From assembly GCF_000327505.1 (NCBI RefSeq), contig NC_019942.1, forward strand, positions 1,054,001 to 1,118,000: 64,000 bases of DNA, read 5' to 3'. Positions 45,273-52,855 of the stretch are shown in pieces (the stretch's first letter is position 1; every line of letters starts with the position of its first letter). The notes below the pieces were generated by a model. That model did no database searches and was not told where the DNA came from. It saw only the letters and a program-made list of their open reading frames with translations. A program made the position numbers and the translations under genes. This DNA comes from Aciduliprofundum sp. MAR08-339. GTDB lineage: Archaea; Thermoplasmatota; Thermoplasmata; Thermoplasmatales; Aciduliprofundaceae.

Positions 45273-46502
45273 CTATCCCATACCTATGTCTTCAGGTGTA
45301 ACGGTTTTTCCCGTTTTGCGTAATTTATGGAAGGTTTTAATTATGTCCTGGACAAATAGCCTTTTATATCCAATTTCCAGCTTTCTCTTATAAGCTGCTT
45401 CAGCAATGTTCTTTATTGTTTCCTTAAGCACATTGTCATCAAATTTTATACTATAGGCTATTTCATAGATTCTGGCTAATTTTTGACCTATCTCTTTTAA
45501 AAGTTCAACGGGTTCAATCGGGATGTTATCAAGGTATATTTTAACTCCAGTTGGGTTTATTTCTGTATCAAAAATCGTAGCAACTCTCTGTCGTAAAGCT
45601 TCATAAATTTGTGAATGCCCTTCAAGAAAATTTTCATCAGGTACTGCATAGAACCACATAGTATTCTTGAAATTGGCATGTCCGCATTCATCTATTAGCT
45701 CCCTTAAATTATTTAAAAGAAGACCTTTTTGTTTAGAAGACATGCTTGGTGTTTGCTCGGCTTCGTCCATTAAAACAATAACTCCCGAATACCCTATTTC
45801 TCGTATCCACTGGACAAGAGATCGAATCATTTTAAAAGCGGTGCTTTTGTCTATCTTTTCAAAAATTTTAAAGTCTTTCAACATATTTTTAGGAGGGTTT
45901 TCGCCTTTCAACCACTGCATTATTAGCGTAAAATCTTCTTCACGTTTTTCAGATAAAGCTATAAACGCCTCCTTCACAGCATTTCTAAAGCTTGTGCTTT
46001 CATAAGGTCCTAATGATGATGCGTAGGTATGTAGTTCCCTTAATACAGCGTCACCAGACAATCTTTTTGAGAGCTCTTGGTATTTCTCACCATACCACTT
46101 TTTTATAACGGCTTCTATGCCTCTATCGTAGCCAGTCAAAAGTTTTTTGGGCTTTTGTGGATAAACTAAGTTTGTCACTATGGATTTATACACTTGCTCT
46201 AATTTGTGAAATGGTGTTTGTTCAGGACTCAGCATTATGAAAGATGTTATGTAATTGTAATTCCAAGCCCTTTCTCTGATACTATATAAAAAATGTGTTT
46301 TTCCACCACCATATATGCCAATTACCATTTTAAATGCTGAACCACCCTCTCTTATGAAACTTCTAAGATATTCCTCATCTATCGTATCCAAATAGATGTC
46401 CAGTCCCGCTGTAAAAAACTGGAATCCGTACTCTGGCGGATTTCCTTGACCTCCCACTATCTCTATAATCTTTCTTGCTACATTGGGATCTATATCGTTC
46501 AT
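45273..46502 (-). CDS. BrxD-like P-loop ATPase
   Basis: The 409-residue protein has Walker A GIYGGGKTHFL (62-72), SPEQTPFHKLEQVYKSIV after it, and Walker B VIVLMDEAEQTPS (near 243), followed by AVPDENFLEGHSQIYEALRQR. This is the DUF2791/BrxD pattern; the segment IGIYGGGKTHFLYSIRERA is especially close to what I know of that family. A C-terminal helical domain follows. It overlaps the upstream coiled-coil gene by 4 nt and is 9 nt before the second ATPase, so translation is coupled. In BREX these ATPases are needed for defence, but their action is unknown. Confidence 0.75.
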   Translation of the reverse strand: MNDIDPNVARKIIEIVGGQGNPPEYGFQFFTAGLDIYLDTIDEEYLRSFIREGGSAFKMVIGIYGGGKTHFLYSIRERAWNYNYITSFIMLSPEQTPFHKLEQVYKSIVTNLVYPQKPKKLLTGYDRGIEAVIKKWYGEKYQELSKRLSGDAVLRELHTYASSLGPYESTSFRNAVKEAFIALSEKREEDFTLIMQWLKGENPPKNMLKDFKIFEKIDKSTAFKMIRSLVQWIREIGYSGVIVLMDEAEQTPSMSSKQKGLLLNNLRELIDECGHANFKNTMWFYAVPDENFLEGHSQIYEALRQRVATIFDTEINPTGVKIYLDNIPIEPVELLKEIGQKLARIYEIAYSIKFDDNVLKETIKNIAEAAYKRKLEIGYKRLFVQDIIKTFHKLRKTGKTVTPEDIGMG

Positions 46503-47344
46503 GTTCTCACCTCCCTAAACTTAATGTGTGATATATAATTACCATCGCCTTTTTCATTGGATGGGATCCAGAGGAAGTCAGATTTTTTTCTGGTGTATGC
46601 TCGTGTAGCGGTGATAAGGTTTAATTCCATATCATTAAGTCTTCTTTCTTTCAATCTATATAAGTCATAACTAAAGAAAACGCGACCATACTCCTTGTAA
46701 TTGTTTTTTGTTGGATTTATTTTAAACTTTTTATCTTGGATGAGAAATGCATACTCAAAAAGAATATCAGAAATTGGTATTTGGTCGCCTATTTTTTTAT
46801 TTTGACGATATGCAGAAATCCTGTATGCCTCATATACTTTTGATAGAAATTCATTATCATTAAAATGTCGTTGAGTAAGTTTCTTATGTATAGTGCTTAA
46901 TTTTTTAACTACTTCTTCTGGAGCTAATTTACATGTAGCTAATTTCTCTTGCTGTGGGCCATACCATATCAAAACTTTAAAGTTTTCTAAATCTACTTCA
47001 AGCGTATAAAAAGATACCTTAAGCAAGGGGTAATGACCCCTTAGTTCAAAACCCATTTTCCTCATGTCTTCTTCTAATTTTTGTCCAAAAGTATTTTTTG
47101 CTTCCTCTTCCCACTCAGCAACTCTTGATTTAATCGATTGGACATCCTCTTCTATTCTTTCTTTTACGAAATCTTCTAATTTGCTTTGTTTTAGTGTTTT
47201 TTCAATCTTGAGCACCTCTTGTTTTATTTTATGCAGATTGGTTAGTGGATCACTTTGATACTTATCGATATTCTTAACAAATTTTAATAGATTTTGAAGA
47301 TTGGCCTTTTCTTTGGATAATATTTTTAAGATTTCCTCATCCAT
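46499..47344 (-). CDS. Coiled-coil protein of the ATPase/helicase operon
   Basis: The 281-residue protein has an N-terminal Lys/Glu-rich coiled coil (about 1-90), a central beta-rich part (KVSFYTLEVDLENFKVLIWYGPQQ, key block LKVSFYTLEVDLEN) and a helical/beta C-terminal domain (FFSYDLYRLKERRLND...FLWIPSNEKGDG). I do not recognise a family. AAGGTGAT lies 5 nt before ATG 47344. It overlaps BrxD-like ATPase 1 by 4 nt. As the invariant partner of the ATPases it may be the sensor or substrate-binding subunit; that is inference. Confidence 0.65.
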   Translation of the reverse strand: MDEEILKILSKEKANLQNLLKFVKNIDKYQSDPLTNLHKIKQEVLKIEKTLKQSKLEDFVKERIEEDVQSIKSRVAEWEEEAKNTFGQKLEEDMRKMGFELRGHYPLLKVSFYTLEVDLENFKVLIWYGPQQEKLATCKLAPEEVVKKLSTIHKKLTQRHFNDNEFLSKVYEAYRISAYRQNKKIGDQIPISDILFEYAFLIQDKKFKINPTKNNYKEYGRVFFSYDLYRLKERRLNDMELNLITATRAYTRKKSDFLWIPSNEKGDGNYISHIKFREVRT

Positions 47345-47561
47345 CTTTTATCACCTTCTTATTGTTTAATGTAACCGTTTCGCCTAACTTCTGTTGTACG
47401 AACTCTTTATTCTCATAACCTCCCACACCAGAGTTATTCGGGAGTTTTATCGCGCTACAACGCATCAACGAAGATATAAACATATAGGATAAAAACCTTG
47501 CTCCGAAGGATCTATTTACAAATTTCAAGAATGGGGCAGAGATGTCCCACGAGTACCGCAT
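47337..47561 (-). CDS. Short hypothetical frame at the head of the ATPase operon
   Basis: A 74-codon frame overlapping the coiled-coil gene by 8 nt. Its ATG lies 26 nt from the TATA-like GTATATAAAG (47592-47584), as in a leaderless gene, and the same TATA box in the other direction serves the gene at 47616. Against it: no recognisable domain, and the inverted-repeat copy at 47371-47388 lies inside it. It may be a decayed gene tail or chance. Confidence 0.3.
   Translation of the reverse strand: MRYSWDISAPFLKFVNRSFGARFLSYMFISSLMRCSAIKLPNNSGVGGYENKEFVQQKLGETVTLNNKKVIKDG
47371..47388. repeat. Inverted copy of the 42371-42388 sequence
   Basis: On the minus strand this reads GTTAGGCGAAACGGTTAC, matching plus-strand 42371-42388 (GTTAGGCGAAGCGGTTGC) at 16 of 18 positions, in opposite orientation. 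The two copies bracket the four-gene ATPase/helicase operon (42394-47344) closely on both sides. Flanking sequence (47393-47461) also has short inverted arms GTTGTA/TACAAC and CTCCC/GGGAG. Confidence 0.5.
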
Positions 47562-47615
47562 ACCTCTGAAATTTCGGAGATAACTTTATATACCCTCTCG
47601 TAAAAGTGCAATAAA

Positions 47616-47906
47616 ATGCTCCCCGAAAATCTCATGGGCAAGGATGTTGAAGTCAGCGTTGGGGATATGATTTACACCGGGAGAGTTGCAGATGTTGATG
47701 ATGAGGCACTTTTCGTGGAGGATGGCGGGGAGAAATACATAATCCCCTGGCAAAATGTGCTCTACATCGCCGAGAAGAGAGATGCGTACATGGACTATGC
47801 ACTGCGCAGGGAGATAAGGCATAAAAAACTTGTTTATGTGGCAATATGTTTTGCCATGATGGCCGGGGGCGCTTTGGTAGGGCTTCTTGTGAGGTGGTTA
47901 TCTTGA
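47616..47906 (+). CDS. Tail-anchored small Sm/SH3-like protein 1
   Basis: The 96-residue protein has an N-terminal small beta-barrel-like domain (about 5-50; GKDVEVSVGDMIYTGRVADVD, DGGEKYIIPWQNVLYI), resembling an Sm or SH3-like fold, and one C-terminal membrane helix (about 72-93, VYVAICFAMMAGGALVGLLV). It is leaderless: TATA-like CTTTATATA at about 47584-47592. Its stop overlaps the start of a second protein of the same layout. The fold call is by eye and function is unknown. Confidence 0.65.
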   Translation: MLPENLMGKDVEVSVGDMIYTGRVADVDDEALFVEDGGEKYIIPWQNVLYIAEKRDAYMDYALRREIRHKKLVYVAICFAMMAGGALVGLLVRWLS

Positions 47907-48220
47907 ATTACAGGGAGAAGTATGGTGACTCTAAGGTTCTCATAGAGCTTGATGACTCCACGCTTATATACGGAGTTATATCCGAGGAAGATCCTGCATT
48001 CATCCTTGTTGATAACTCTCTTGAAATCACGCCAGATGGAAAGGCATACTCGCACAGCAAAACGGTGGTGAAGCGGGACAGAATAAAGAGTGTTGAGAAT
48101 CCCAAGATTGATGAAATTCGTGGGATTGCAGCCGAGCGCAGGACAGATGATTATACGGTGTTAATTTTATCTGCTTTCTTTGGAGCGGCAATTCTGTTTC
48201 TTATTTTGGGGTTTGGATAA
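47903..48220 (+). CDS. Tail-anchored small Sm/SH3-like protein 2
   Basis: About 105 residues from TTG 47903 (overlapping the upstream TGA as TTGA; GAGGTGG is correctly placed upstream). The N-terminal domain (SKVLIELDDSTLIYGVISEED...VDNSLEITPDG, VVKRDRIKSVE) again looks like a small Sm/SH3 barrel, and the end is a membrane helix (YTVLILSAFFGAAILFLILG). Coupled translation and matching architecture suggest a duplicated pair acting together at the membrane. Confidence 0.6.
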   Translation: MNYREKYGDSKVLIELDDSTLIYGVISEEDPAFILVDNSLEITPDGKAYSHSKTVVKRDRIKSVENPKIDEIRGIAAERRTDDYTVLILSAFFGAAILFLILGFG

Positions 48221-48294
48221 ATGATAGAATCTTCGCAGTAATAATTATATACACCCATCATTGTTTTGTTAGTTGTACTACTGGAGGCGAAAAT

Positions 48295-48351
48295 ATGGAT
48301 TTAAGAGAGGGTATGATAAAAAAAGTGAAAGAGAATGGGATTAGTTCCTGA
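48295..48351 (+). other. 18-codon frame with good promoter and ribosome site
   Basis: A TATA-like AATTATATA (48242-48250), then GGAGGCG and ATG 48295 give MDLREGMIKKVKENGISS and a stop. The signals are those of a real gene, but the product is too short to assign. It may be the 5' remnant of a gene cut at the edge of the repeat-rich region, or a small peptide. Confidence 0.35.
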
Positions 48352-48549
48352 ACCTCCCAACCTCGTACCCGGCCAGGGCTGTTATATCCATGCATCTACC
48401 CTGTGTTAGAATCTGGAACATGGTAGGATGAAAATTTTGGAAGTTTAGAAAAAGTTGAGAAAATCGAAAATGTCCCGGAAATTTTTCACGCAACTTCTTG
48501 GGTAGTATCACTATGATGAGAGGAGGATTTTCCATGTATACATGTATAT

Positions 48550-48577
48550 ATAGAGATGCCCCATGGGGCATCTCTAT
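48550..48577. repeat. 28-bp perfect palindrome
   Basis: Perfect palindrome centred at CCATGG (arms ATAGAGATGCCCCA and its complement), flanked by looser arms TGTATATAT and ATATATACA. It could extrude as a cruciform or form a strong RNA hairpin. It lies in a gene-free stretch between the small Sm-like pair and the TTTCTAAAC repeat field. Confidence 0.7.
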
Positions 48578-48646
48578 TATAATATATACATGAGAATGCA
48601 CGTGTTTTTCCTATAGGAAATCATGGAAATATGGGAGTAATATGAG

Positions 48647-48801
48647 GTTTAGACCTAAACTTTTTCTAAACTTTTCTAAACCATCTCAAAAACCTGTAAA
48701 ATACTACTTCCAACCAATTTCTAAACTTTTTCTAAACCTTTCTAAATTTTCCTAAACTTTTCTAAACCGCTCTAAACTTTCGTGTAATACTACTTCCAAC
48801 C
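48647..48801. repeat. Iteron-like TTTCTAAAC repeats with a 16-bp direct repeat
   Basis: About nine copies of a degenerate unit YCTAAA(C), most preceded by T-runs, occur in 48653-48779, the first forming an inverted pair GTTTAG/CTAAAC at 48647-48660. A longer direct repeat AATACTACTTCCAACC is found at 48700-48715 and 48786-48801, 86 bp apart, each preceded by TGTA. Such arrays occur at replication origins, partition sites and promoters of plasmid-like elements; which applies is unknown. Confidence 0.65.
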
Positions 48802-49084
48802 GCTCTCAACCCGCTGATTTTTGAGGGGATTTTTATATATTACTCAGCCACGATAAAATTCCATGTTTCTCTGATTTTCAACCATATTTTGGAAAAAATT
48901 TGAAATAAAAATAATGCGTTGAAAAATAAGTTAAATACAGAAAATTTTGAATTTTGCAGTAGCATAGAATCAGTACCATTATACAAAATTAAAATTCGGA
49001 AAAATACAGGAAAAATATGGAAATTTTGGAAAATCTCCCAAAATCTTTTCCAATTTTGGAAAAATTTAAAAATATTGCATTTTA
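48802..49084. other. AT-rich stretch before the orphan basic protein
   Basis: No gene seen. It is very A-rich with recurring GGAAAAAT and TTTTGGAAAA strings and the palindrome CCAATTTTGG-like core near 49050. With the repeats to its left it makes 48352-49084 free of convincing genes. Confidence 0.4.
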
Positions 49085-49093
49085 GTGGTGAGT

Positions 49094-49597
49094 ATGGGAA
49101 GGTTGAACATGCGTGATGAAGTATGGCGATATGTGAAGGAGGGATACATGCTCAGAGAGTCACCAAAATGGTACGGAGGATACGGATATTTCTATTTCAT
49201 CTATCCTGGAGAAAAGACCGATAGGAAGAATTTGCGCATAAAAATCACAAAGAAAGCTCTGGAGGATTTGGAGAGGGATATAAAGGCGGAGATAAAAAAG
49301 AGGCATGGGAGAATCTACTATATCGAGCCAGATAGAAGGGGTGGGAGATATGAATTGAGGTTGACCCTAAAAAAGGTAATGAGGCGCGTGGATGAAAAAA
49401 CATTTGAGAAACTGTTTCAACTTGGAGGTAGAGGGGTGAATCTTGATGTGCTAATCTATGATTTGGGACTGAGCACACTTTTTCTCCTTCTGCCCCGAGT
49501 TAATCTAAATGAGGAAGATATACTGGATTCTGAGAAGGTTGTGAATGCTGTGATGAAGCAACTGCTTACACTTATTGAGGAGACGCAGAAAAATTGA
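49094..49597 (+). CDS. Orphan basic protein beside the repeat field
   Basis: About 167 residues, basic N-terminal two thirds (KITKKALEDLERDIKAEIKKRHGRIYYIEPDRRGG) and an acidic helical end. A beta hairpin plus helix near residues 30-100 could bind nucleic acid, but no known domain is recognised. GTG 49085, ATG 49094 and ATG 49106 are possible starts; GGTGA lies before 49094. Position directly after the iteron-like repeats suggests it may act on them; that is inference. Confidence 0.5.
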   Translation: MGRLNMRDEVWRYVKEGYMLRESPKWYGGYGYFYFIYPGEKTDRKNLRIKITKKALEDLERDIKAEIKKRHGRIYYIEPDRRGGRYELRLTLKKVMRRVDEKTFEKLFQLGGRGVNLDVLIYDLGLSTLFLLLPRVNLNEEDILDSEKVVNAVMKQLLTLIEETQKN

Positions 49598-49779
49598 AAG
49601 GGAAAAATTATGCTTTATAAAGTGAAGATGAGAATTTATGATTTGTAAATGATGCTTCAGGAGAACTTTGTAGTGTGGAAATCAATCCACATCACCAAAC
49701 TCGTATATTATATAGAAATCAATTGAAGGAGCAAAAGAAAAATATGGGTTGGATAAAGTTTGGAATGCAATAAATGCGG

Positions 49780-50709
49780 CTACTCAAAAGGATCCATTTG
49801 CCAGTTTCTCGCTGCCATAACTATATCTATTTTCTCGATGTCAGCCACCAGGATTGCCCATATATATCCGGGATCGTTCTCAAATTTTTCTATGGATTGG
49901 AACACTATTTCCTCCTCATCTCCTTCAATTATTTCATATTCAAAGTTTTGATGGTTCATATCTAGGTATCCGACTAGAAAACCTCTTTTGTTGGTTATGT
50001 TTACTATCGTGTAAAAATCATCTATATTTATATGCAGATACTTCTCGTCTGATGTTTCTTCTAGCCACACGGTGAATACATCCTGGCTATCCTTCTTGAT
50101 GGATGGATCTTCATCAAAAATATTTTCATCGGGTATCATGGAGTCTTCATCATCGAATATAGGAAAATCATCTAAGTATGTTGGTAATTCATCCTCAAAG
50201 CTATCTTCGGATAGCATGTCTGGAAGGTTACCTGCATATTCTTTCTCCGTATCCACCACATCGCCATACTCATTCTCTATTACATAACCTCCGTCGTTTT
50301 CATGTATTACAAAATTCAAAATGCTTGAGAGGCACATATCGGCTTCTGGAATGGTATCAAAGGTGTTTATTATGTACTCCGTACTGTCAACGATTTTTAC
50401 AACCTTGTACCGTCTTCCTTTGATATTCAAAGGATGCGTGGTTGTGTGTCTCTGGAGGGTGGCCATTTTCTTCAGCACATTGCCTTTAGAATCTACCAGG
50501 AGTATAACTATGCTGGAAGATATTCCAAAACTGGAAACTATGGAATGTACGACTCTCCACAGTTCTTCTGGATCATTGTTCTCTATTTGAAGGGAAATCC
50601 TTTTTTCATCTATATTTATAAACAGTGCCCGGTTTGTGTATAGCTTTTCAGAATTTCCTTTCAGAAAAGCCTCTATCCGTTCCTTACCCAACTCGTTTTC
50701 TCCGTTCAT
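49780..50709 (-). CDS. Acidic repeat protein related to the one at 30.6-31.8 kb
   Basis: The 309-residue acidic protein contains at least two modules like those of the 386-residue protein (about residues 26-82 ending VDSKGNVLKK and 99-156 ending NEYGDVVD), then an Asp/Glu-rich linker (FEDELPTYLDDFPIFDDEDS) and a C-terminal region (215-305) with DPGYIWAILVADIEKI. No membrane or catalytic motif. The two genes stand near the opposite ends of the accessory island on the same strand. Relationship is by eye. Confidence 0.6.
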   Translation of the reverse strand: MNGENELGKERIEAFLKGNSEKLYTNRALFINIDEKRISLQIENNDPEELWRVVHSIVSSFGISSSIVILLVDSKGNVLKKMATLQRHTTTHPLNIKGRRYKVVKIVDSTEYIINTFDTIPEADMCLSSILNFVIHENDGGYVIENEYGDVVDTEKEYAGNLPDMLSEDSFEDELPTYLDDFPIFDDEDSMIPDENIFDEDPSIKKDSQDVFTVWLEETSDEKYLHINIDDFYTIVNITNKRGFLVGYLDMNHQNFEYEIIEGDEEEIVFQSIEKFENDPGYIWAILVADIEKIDIVMAARNWQMDPFE

Positions 50710-50859
50710 AGTGGTTGGTGCTTCTACTATAATTTTAATTTATCGCCGAACTATTTTCATGCAGGTTGGAGCCCCACCAAAATTTGCCCAAGTTTGGGTA
50801 TTGCGTTTATATGTTGGAGTGATAAGACAAACCTAAAGAAATTTAGGAGGTTGATGAAG

Positions 50860-51081
50860 ATGGGTAGCTATACCAAAGGTATAATTGGTACGGGTGTGGG
50901 CTTGGCCTTGCTAGTGTTCTCTCCCAAGATTGGAGGGTATCTTTACTCCAAGTTTGAGGCCATGGGTGGCATAACCATTCCCTTTGTGGGTGCAGATATT
51001 ACCAGCATGATTTTTCATGCGGTATTCAGCTTCATAGTAATCCTCGTGGGGCTTGAGATAATACTGGTCAGCTGGAAATGA
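50860..51081 (+). CDS. Small two-helix membrane protein
   Basis: About 73 residues with two hydrophobic helices (about 7-27, GIIGTGVGLALLVFSPKIGG, and 48-70, FHAVFSFIVILVGLEIILV). ATG 50860 is 8 nt after GGAGGT; ATG 50854 is only 2 nt from it. Not recognised. It ends 14 nt before the convergent small membrane protein. Confidence 0.6.
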   Translation: MGSYTKGIIGTGVGLALLVFSPKIGGYLYSKFEAMGGITIPFVGADITSMIFHAVFSFIVILVGLEIILVSWK

Positions 51082-51094
51082 TAAGAGATCTTAA

Positions 51095-51307
51095 TCATTT
51101 GAACTGTCTCCATATCTCCGTCTCCACACCTCTGATTATTCTTGCAGCGATGTAGGAGAGGTAGAAAAGTATGGTGAATCCGACAAAGAAGTATACGGTA
51201 AAGCACACGGTGAAGCCCATAGGTGTTCTGTTTGCAACTGCCAAAATAAAAAATGCGATGGCTATGAAGAGAGACACACCCATTGAGATTTTCAATCCAC
51301 GATTCAT
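51095..51307 (-). CDS. Small two-helix membrane protein
   Basis: A 70-residue protein with two hydrophobic helices (about 7-26, SMGVSLFIAIAFFILAVA, and 31-57, FTVCFTVYFFVGFTILFYL) and a charged end (RGVETEIWRQFK). No family recognised. A convergent partner lies across a 13-nt gap. Confidence 0.6.
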   Translation of the reverse strand: MNRGLKISMGVSLFIAIAFFILAVANRTPMGFTVCFTVYFFVGFTILFYLSYIAARIIRGVETEIWRQFK

Positions 51308-51361
51308 GGATAGCCATTTGTAACTGGAAAATATAAACTTTTTTACGAAATATGAAAAAAT

Positions 51362-52084
51362 TCAAAGCATGTACCTGCCTCCGTTTATGTCCACCACTGT
51401 GCCGTTCATGTAATCGTTTTCGAGCAGGAATACCACCGCGTGGGCTATCTCCTCAGGCCTGGCCACTCTTCCGAGGGGTGTGAGTTTTGAGAGCTGTTCC
51501 TTCTTCTCCTCACTCAAAAGATCCGTATCCACAGGTCCTGGAGCAACAGCATTCACCAGTATATTGGGTGCAAGCTGGGATGCGAGTGCAAACGTGAGCC
51601 CGATTATTCCTGCCTTGGAAGATGCATAGTGCACCCCAACAGTCCCTCCGTTCCTGCCGGCTATTGAAGCCAGATTTACTATTTTTCCCTTCTTTATATA
51701 CTTTACCGCTTCCTGGGTTACAATGAATGCACCCTTAAGGTTCACGTTGAGCACGTGATCCCACTCTTCATCATCTATCTCGCTGAATTTGTGCTTATCT
51801 CCAAGTACGCCCGCGTTGTTGACTAGGATATCAATCCTGCCAAAATGATCAACTATCCTCTTCACACCTTCTTTAACCTCATTCCTGTTTGATACATCAA
51901 ACTGGACGGTCATTGCCCTAACCCCATATCTCTCAGCCAGGCCCTTTGTTCTCTCGGCATCTTCATCATTTTTCCTGTAATTTATGGCCACATTGCATCC
52001 CCTCTCTGCCAGTGCCAGCGTTATGGCCCTTCCAATTCCTCTATCTCCCCCGGTTACGAGGGCGACCTTCCCTTTCAGATCCAC
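51362..52084 (-). CDS. Short-chain dehydrogenase/reductase (FabG-like)
   Basis: The 240-residue SDR starts at GTG behind GGAGGTGA. It has the dinucleotide motif TGGDRGIGRAI (residues 11-21), NNAGVLG (about 90), the catalytic Ser in NLASIAG, Tyr-x3-Lys in YASSKAG (about 154) and AVAPGPVDTD. It resembles 3-oxoacyl-ACP reductases, but in archaea lacking fatty-acid synthesis such enzymes act on other alcohols/ketones; the substrate is unknown. Confidence 0.88.
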   Translation of the reverse strand: MDLKGKVALVTGGDRGIGRAITLALAERGCNVAINYRKNDEDAERTKGLAERYGVRAMTVQFDVSNRNEVKEGVKRIVDHFGRIDILVNNAGVLGDKHKFSEIDDEEWDHVLNVNLKGAFIVTQEAVKYIKKGKIVNLASIAGRNGGTVGVHYASSKAGIIGLTFALASQLAPNILVNAVAPGPVDTDLLSEEKKEQLSKLTPLGRVARPEEIAHAVVFLLENDYMNGTVVDINGGRYML

Positions 52085-52199
52085 TCTCTCACCTCCAGGT
52101 TGATATTTCTTTCAGACTTAAAATTTTTACGTGAATTCCCCATTTTTGTACCGCAAATATTTTTATATGAGCGCTCATACCCACAAAAAGGTGGTTATG

Positions 52200-52850
52200 A
52201 TGGGATATATAAGGGATGAAGATAAAAAATATCTGAAGGGAGAGTTCGATAAAAACTTGAAAAAGGATGTTTACCTCCTCGTGTTTGTGGGTGATAACTG
52301 TCAGTACTGCAGCGTGGCTTCTGCCATTGCCCAGGAGGTTGCTGAACTGCACCCACTGATTCATTTTGAGGAGCACAGAGTTGGGGATGATCTTGCTCAG
52401 GAATACGGTCTTGAGCACGCTCCAACCGTTGTGATCACCGATAAGGATAGGTATGGTGGCCGCATAAGGTATGTGGGCCTCCCCTCTGGATACGAGTTCT
52501 CTTCGATGATCGAGGACATCGTTGATGTGTCACGCAGAACCGCAGAGGTCAGCGAGGAGGTCAGAATGAAACTTGAGAAGATAGATAAACCTGTTATAAT
52601 TCAGATATTTGTCACTCCCACCTGCCCGTACTGTCCCAGGGCGGTGCGCACGGCCCACAGATTTGCCATATTGAATGAGAATGTGACTGGCGAGATGGTT
52701 GAGGCCATGGAGTTCCCCGAGTGGGCCGATAGGTGGAAGGTTATGAGCGTGCCCCATATCGTTATAAATGAGGATGTGCAGTTCATAGGTGCGTATCCTG
52801 ATGAGCAGTACATAGATTACGTTGTTCAGGCCTATGAGAAGACGAGGTGA
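52200..52850 (+). CDS. Protein disulfide oxidoreductase (two thioredoxin folds)
   Basis: About 216 residues with two thioredoxin-like domains, each with a CxxC: CQYC (34-37) and CPYC (142-145), and cis-Pro strands APTVVIT and VPHIVIN. This matches the archaeal PDO/glutaredoxin-like protein (about 220-230 residues), which makes and shuffles disulfides in the cytosol of thermophiles. The frame is open further upstream, but ATG 52200 follows AGGTGG, with a TATA-like box near 52160. The thioredoxin reductase gene follows 5 nt later, its likely electron donor. Confidence 0.92.
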   Translation: MGYIRDEDKKYLKGEFDKNLKKDVYLLVFVGDNCQYCSVASAIAQEVAELHPLIHFEEHRVGDDLAQEYGLEHAPTVVITDKDRYGGRIRYVGLPSGYEFSSMIEDIVDVSRRTAEVSEEVRMKLEKIDKPVIIQIFVTPTCPYCPRAVRTAHRFAILNENVTGEMVEAMEFPEWADRWKVMSVPHIVINEDVQFIGAYPDEQYIDYVVQAYEKTR

Positions 52851-52855
52851 GGCCC

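Noticed and set aside
42237-47600. Integron cassette array
   Set aside because: Only one fairly convincing attC-like site; the second GTTAGGC site points the opposite way and lies in a possible reading frame, and no integrase is seen. Kept as separate, weaker findings.
48341-48601. Minus-strand 86-codon frame through the 28-bp palindrome
   Set aside because: Composition is that of the palindrome and AT-rich repeats, with no convincing promoter or ribosome site; the inner ATG 48535 version (64 codons) is not better supported.
30225-50709. tRNA-Trp as attachment site of an integrated element
   Set aside because: I looked for a second copy of the tRNA-Trp 3' end to the right and found none, and no integrase gene is in the window.
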